Below the pieces are notes generated by a model that saw only the letters and a list, made by a program, of their open reading frames with translations, did not search any database and was not told the origin of the DNA. 6,359 bases of DNA from Thermoanaerobaculales bacterium (GTDB taxonomy: Bacteria; Acidobacteriota; Thermoanaerobaculia; Thermoanaerobaculales; Sulfomarinibacteraceae). The translations under genes and the position numbers were made by a program. Positions 5,325-6,359 of the stretch are shown one piece after another (the first letter of the stretch is position 1; each line of letters begins with the position of its first letter). The stretch lies in assembly GCA_025456385.1 (NCBI GenBank), contig JALOKS010000291.1:1-6359 (forward strand), read 5' to 3'.

Positions 5325-6359
5325 CTACTGCGGAGGCGCCGGCGCGGCCTGCTCGGCCCGCAGCTCGGCCGCCCGCTCGCGGTAGCGCGCGGCCTTCTCG
5401 GTCTCGCCCTGGGCGATCGCGAGCCGCGCGAGCGCATCGAACACGTGGGGCTCGCGCGCGTACCACCAGCGCGCCCGCCGCAGGTGCTGGAGGGCCTTGC
5501 CGTAGTTGCCGCGCAGCATCTCGGCATCCGCCAGCGAGATCAGGGTGAAGGGATTGCGGGTGCCCTCGGCGGCGGCGCGGATCGCGTTGTCCGCCTCCTC
5601 CTCGCGGCCCTGCTCGCGGTAGAGACGCGCGAGGTTGACGAGCGCCGAGGAGTTGCCGGGCTCCTCCTCGAGGGCGCGGCGGAAGGCGTCGAAGGCCCCC
5701 TTGGTGTCGCCCATCCGCGACAGGGCCACGCCGAGGTTGACCCACGCCGGCGCCCAGCCCGGCGCGAGGACGGTCGCGATCCGGAGGTTGTGGACCGCAG
5801 CCTCGAGGTCCTCGACCCGGATCGCGTGGCCGCCGATGTTGGTGTGGTAGATCGCGGACGCGGCCACGTCGTCGAGGACCCGCCGCGAGCTGACGGGCGT
5901 CTCCGCGCTGAGGTAGAAGTCGTAGGTGTAGAGCCTCTGCGGCGAGCGGTAGCCCGCCACGACGTGGCGGTTCACCACCACGAGCGAGCCTTCGCGCTCC
6001 ACCTCCGGCTGCCTCTCGACCGTGACCATCACCACCGGGTAGTCGAGGCTGCGGGCCAGGGCGATGAAGAGCGAGGTGAAGGACATGCAGTTGCCGTGGC
6101 GGGCGGCGAAGGCCTCCTCCGCGGTCAGGGTCCGCGCCTGCTCGTACTCGAACTCGAACTCGCCCTTGTCGAAGAAGGCCTGCTGCAGCGCCTGCAGCCG
6201 GACCTCGGGTCCCGCGGCCGCGTAGGTCGCCGTCTTCAGCTGCGCCCACGCCGCCATCTCGGCGGTGGCGTGGAAGGGGTAGACCACCTCGGCCGGGTCG
6301 AGCGGCAGCCGGGCGACCGCCCGCTGCCAGTCCTCGAAGCCGAAGACCTGCTCGTCCGC
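5325..6359 (-). CDS. Transglutaminase-like/TPR protein, 5' end missing
   Basis: The frame is open from the window edge (24 codons precede the first possible start, GTG at 6287) to a TAG at 5325-5327, so about 344 residues are visible and the true start lies outside. The first ~150 residues look like a transglutaminase-like (cysteine protease fold) domain. The candidate triad is Cys in HGNCMSFTS (residue 67 counted from 6287), His in NRHVVAGY (108) and Asp in YTYDFY (123), in the family order C-H-D. Residues ~179-310 hold about four TPR-like helical repeats (for example WVNLGVALSRMGDTKGAFDA and FDALARLAIAQGETEKAARY), a typical protein-binding scaffold. The substrate is unknown; bacterial members may be proteases or amidases, or inactive binding modules. 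It ends 54 bases before the Memo-AMMECR1 gene and may belong to the same transcript. Any signal peptide would be upstream of the window. Confidence 0.85.
   Translation of the reverse strand, partial: ADEQVFGFEDWQRAVARLPLDPAEVVYPFHATAEMAAWAQLKTATYAAAGPEVRLQALQQAFFDKGEFEFEYEQARTLTAEEAFAARHGNCMSFTSLFIALARSLDYPVVMVTVERQPEVEREGSLVVVNRHVVAGYRSPQRLYTYDFYLSAETPVSSRRVLDDVAASAIYHTNIGGHAIRVEDLEAAVHNLRIATVLAPGWAPAWVNLGVALSRMGDTKGAFDAFRRALEEEPGNSSALVNLARLYREQGREEEADNAIRAAAEGTRNPFTLISLADAEMLRGNYGKALQHLRRARWWYAREPHVFDALARLAIAQGETEKAARYRERAAELRAEQAAPAPPQ

Noticed and set aside
1..6359. CRISPR array, tRNA, rRNA, insertion sequence or attachment site
   Set aside because: I saw no spaced direct repeats, cloverleaf or conserved tRNA elements, transposase motifs or terminal inverted repeats on either strand.

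Overview
This is a GC-rich bacterial segment (above 70% G+C by eye). Every gene I can support lies on the minus strand, so transcription runs from position 6359 towards position 1. Twin-arginine (Tat) and Sec-type export signals suggest a bacterium, probably Gram-negative. The short AT-rich repeat of the ATTTCGGATTTCGA kind is a type I associate with environmental lineages such as Planctomycetes, Acidobacteriota and related groups. That taxonomic hint is weak and I would not name a phylum from it.

Layout in order of transcription. (1) 6359-5325: the end of a transglutaminase-like/TPR protein whose start is outside the window. (2) 5270-3756: a one-piece fusion of the AmmeMemoRadiSam B protein (Memo family) and A protein (AMMECR1 family) behind a probable signal peptide. 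(3) 3759-2800: a DUF362 protein with a Tat-like leader, starting at TTG inside a TTGA overlap. (4) 2803-1771: the AmmeMemoRadiSam radical SAM enzyme, also with a Tat-like leader, starting in an ATGA overlap. It is broken by an internal deletion/frameshift near 2610-2617. (5) 1774-390: malonyl-CoA decarboxylase, again starting in an ATGA overlap. It is broken near its end by a perfect 11-bp tandem duplication at 524-545. (6) 389-151: a non-coding gap with a 14-bp tandem repeat. (7) 138-1: the first 46 codons of an EamA/DMT-type membrane transporter that runs off the window.

Genes 2-5 form a tight, translationally coupled operon. It joins all three AmmeMemoRadiSam components (A and B fused) with a DUF362 protein and, unexpectedly, a malonyl-CoA decarboxylase. 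The biochemical role of AmmeMemoRadiSam is not known to me. Here the Memo-AMMECR1 fusion, the DUF362 protein and the radical SAM enzyme all carry N-terminal export-like signals, which would place the set at or outside the cytoplasmic membrane.

The two lesions are the most checkable result. Each breaks a well-conserved family at a precise point, they sit in adjacent coupled genes, and both can be tested by resequencing. They may be real operon decay or assembly error; the sequence alone cannot decide.
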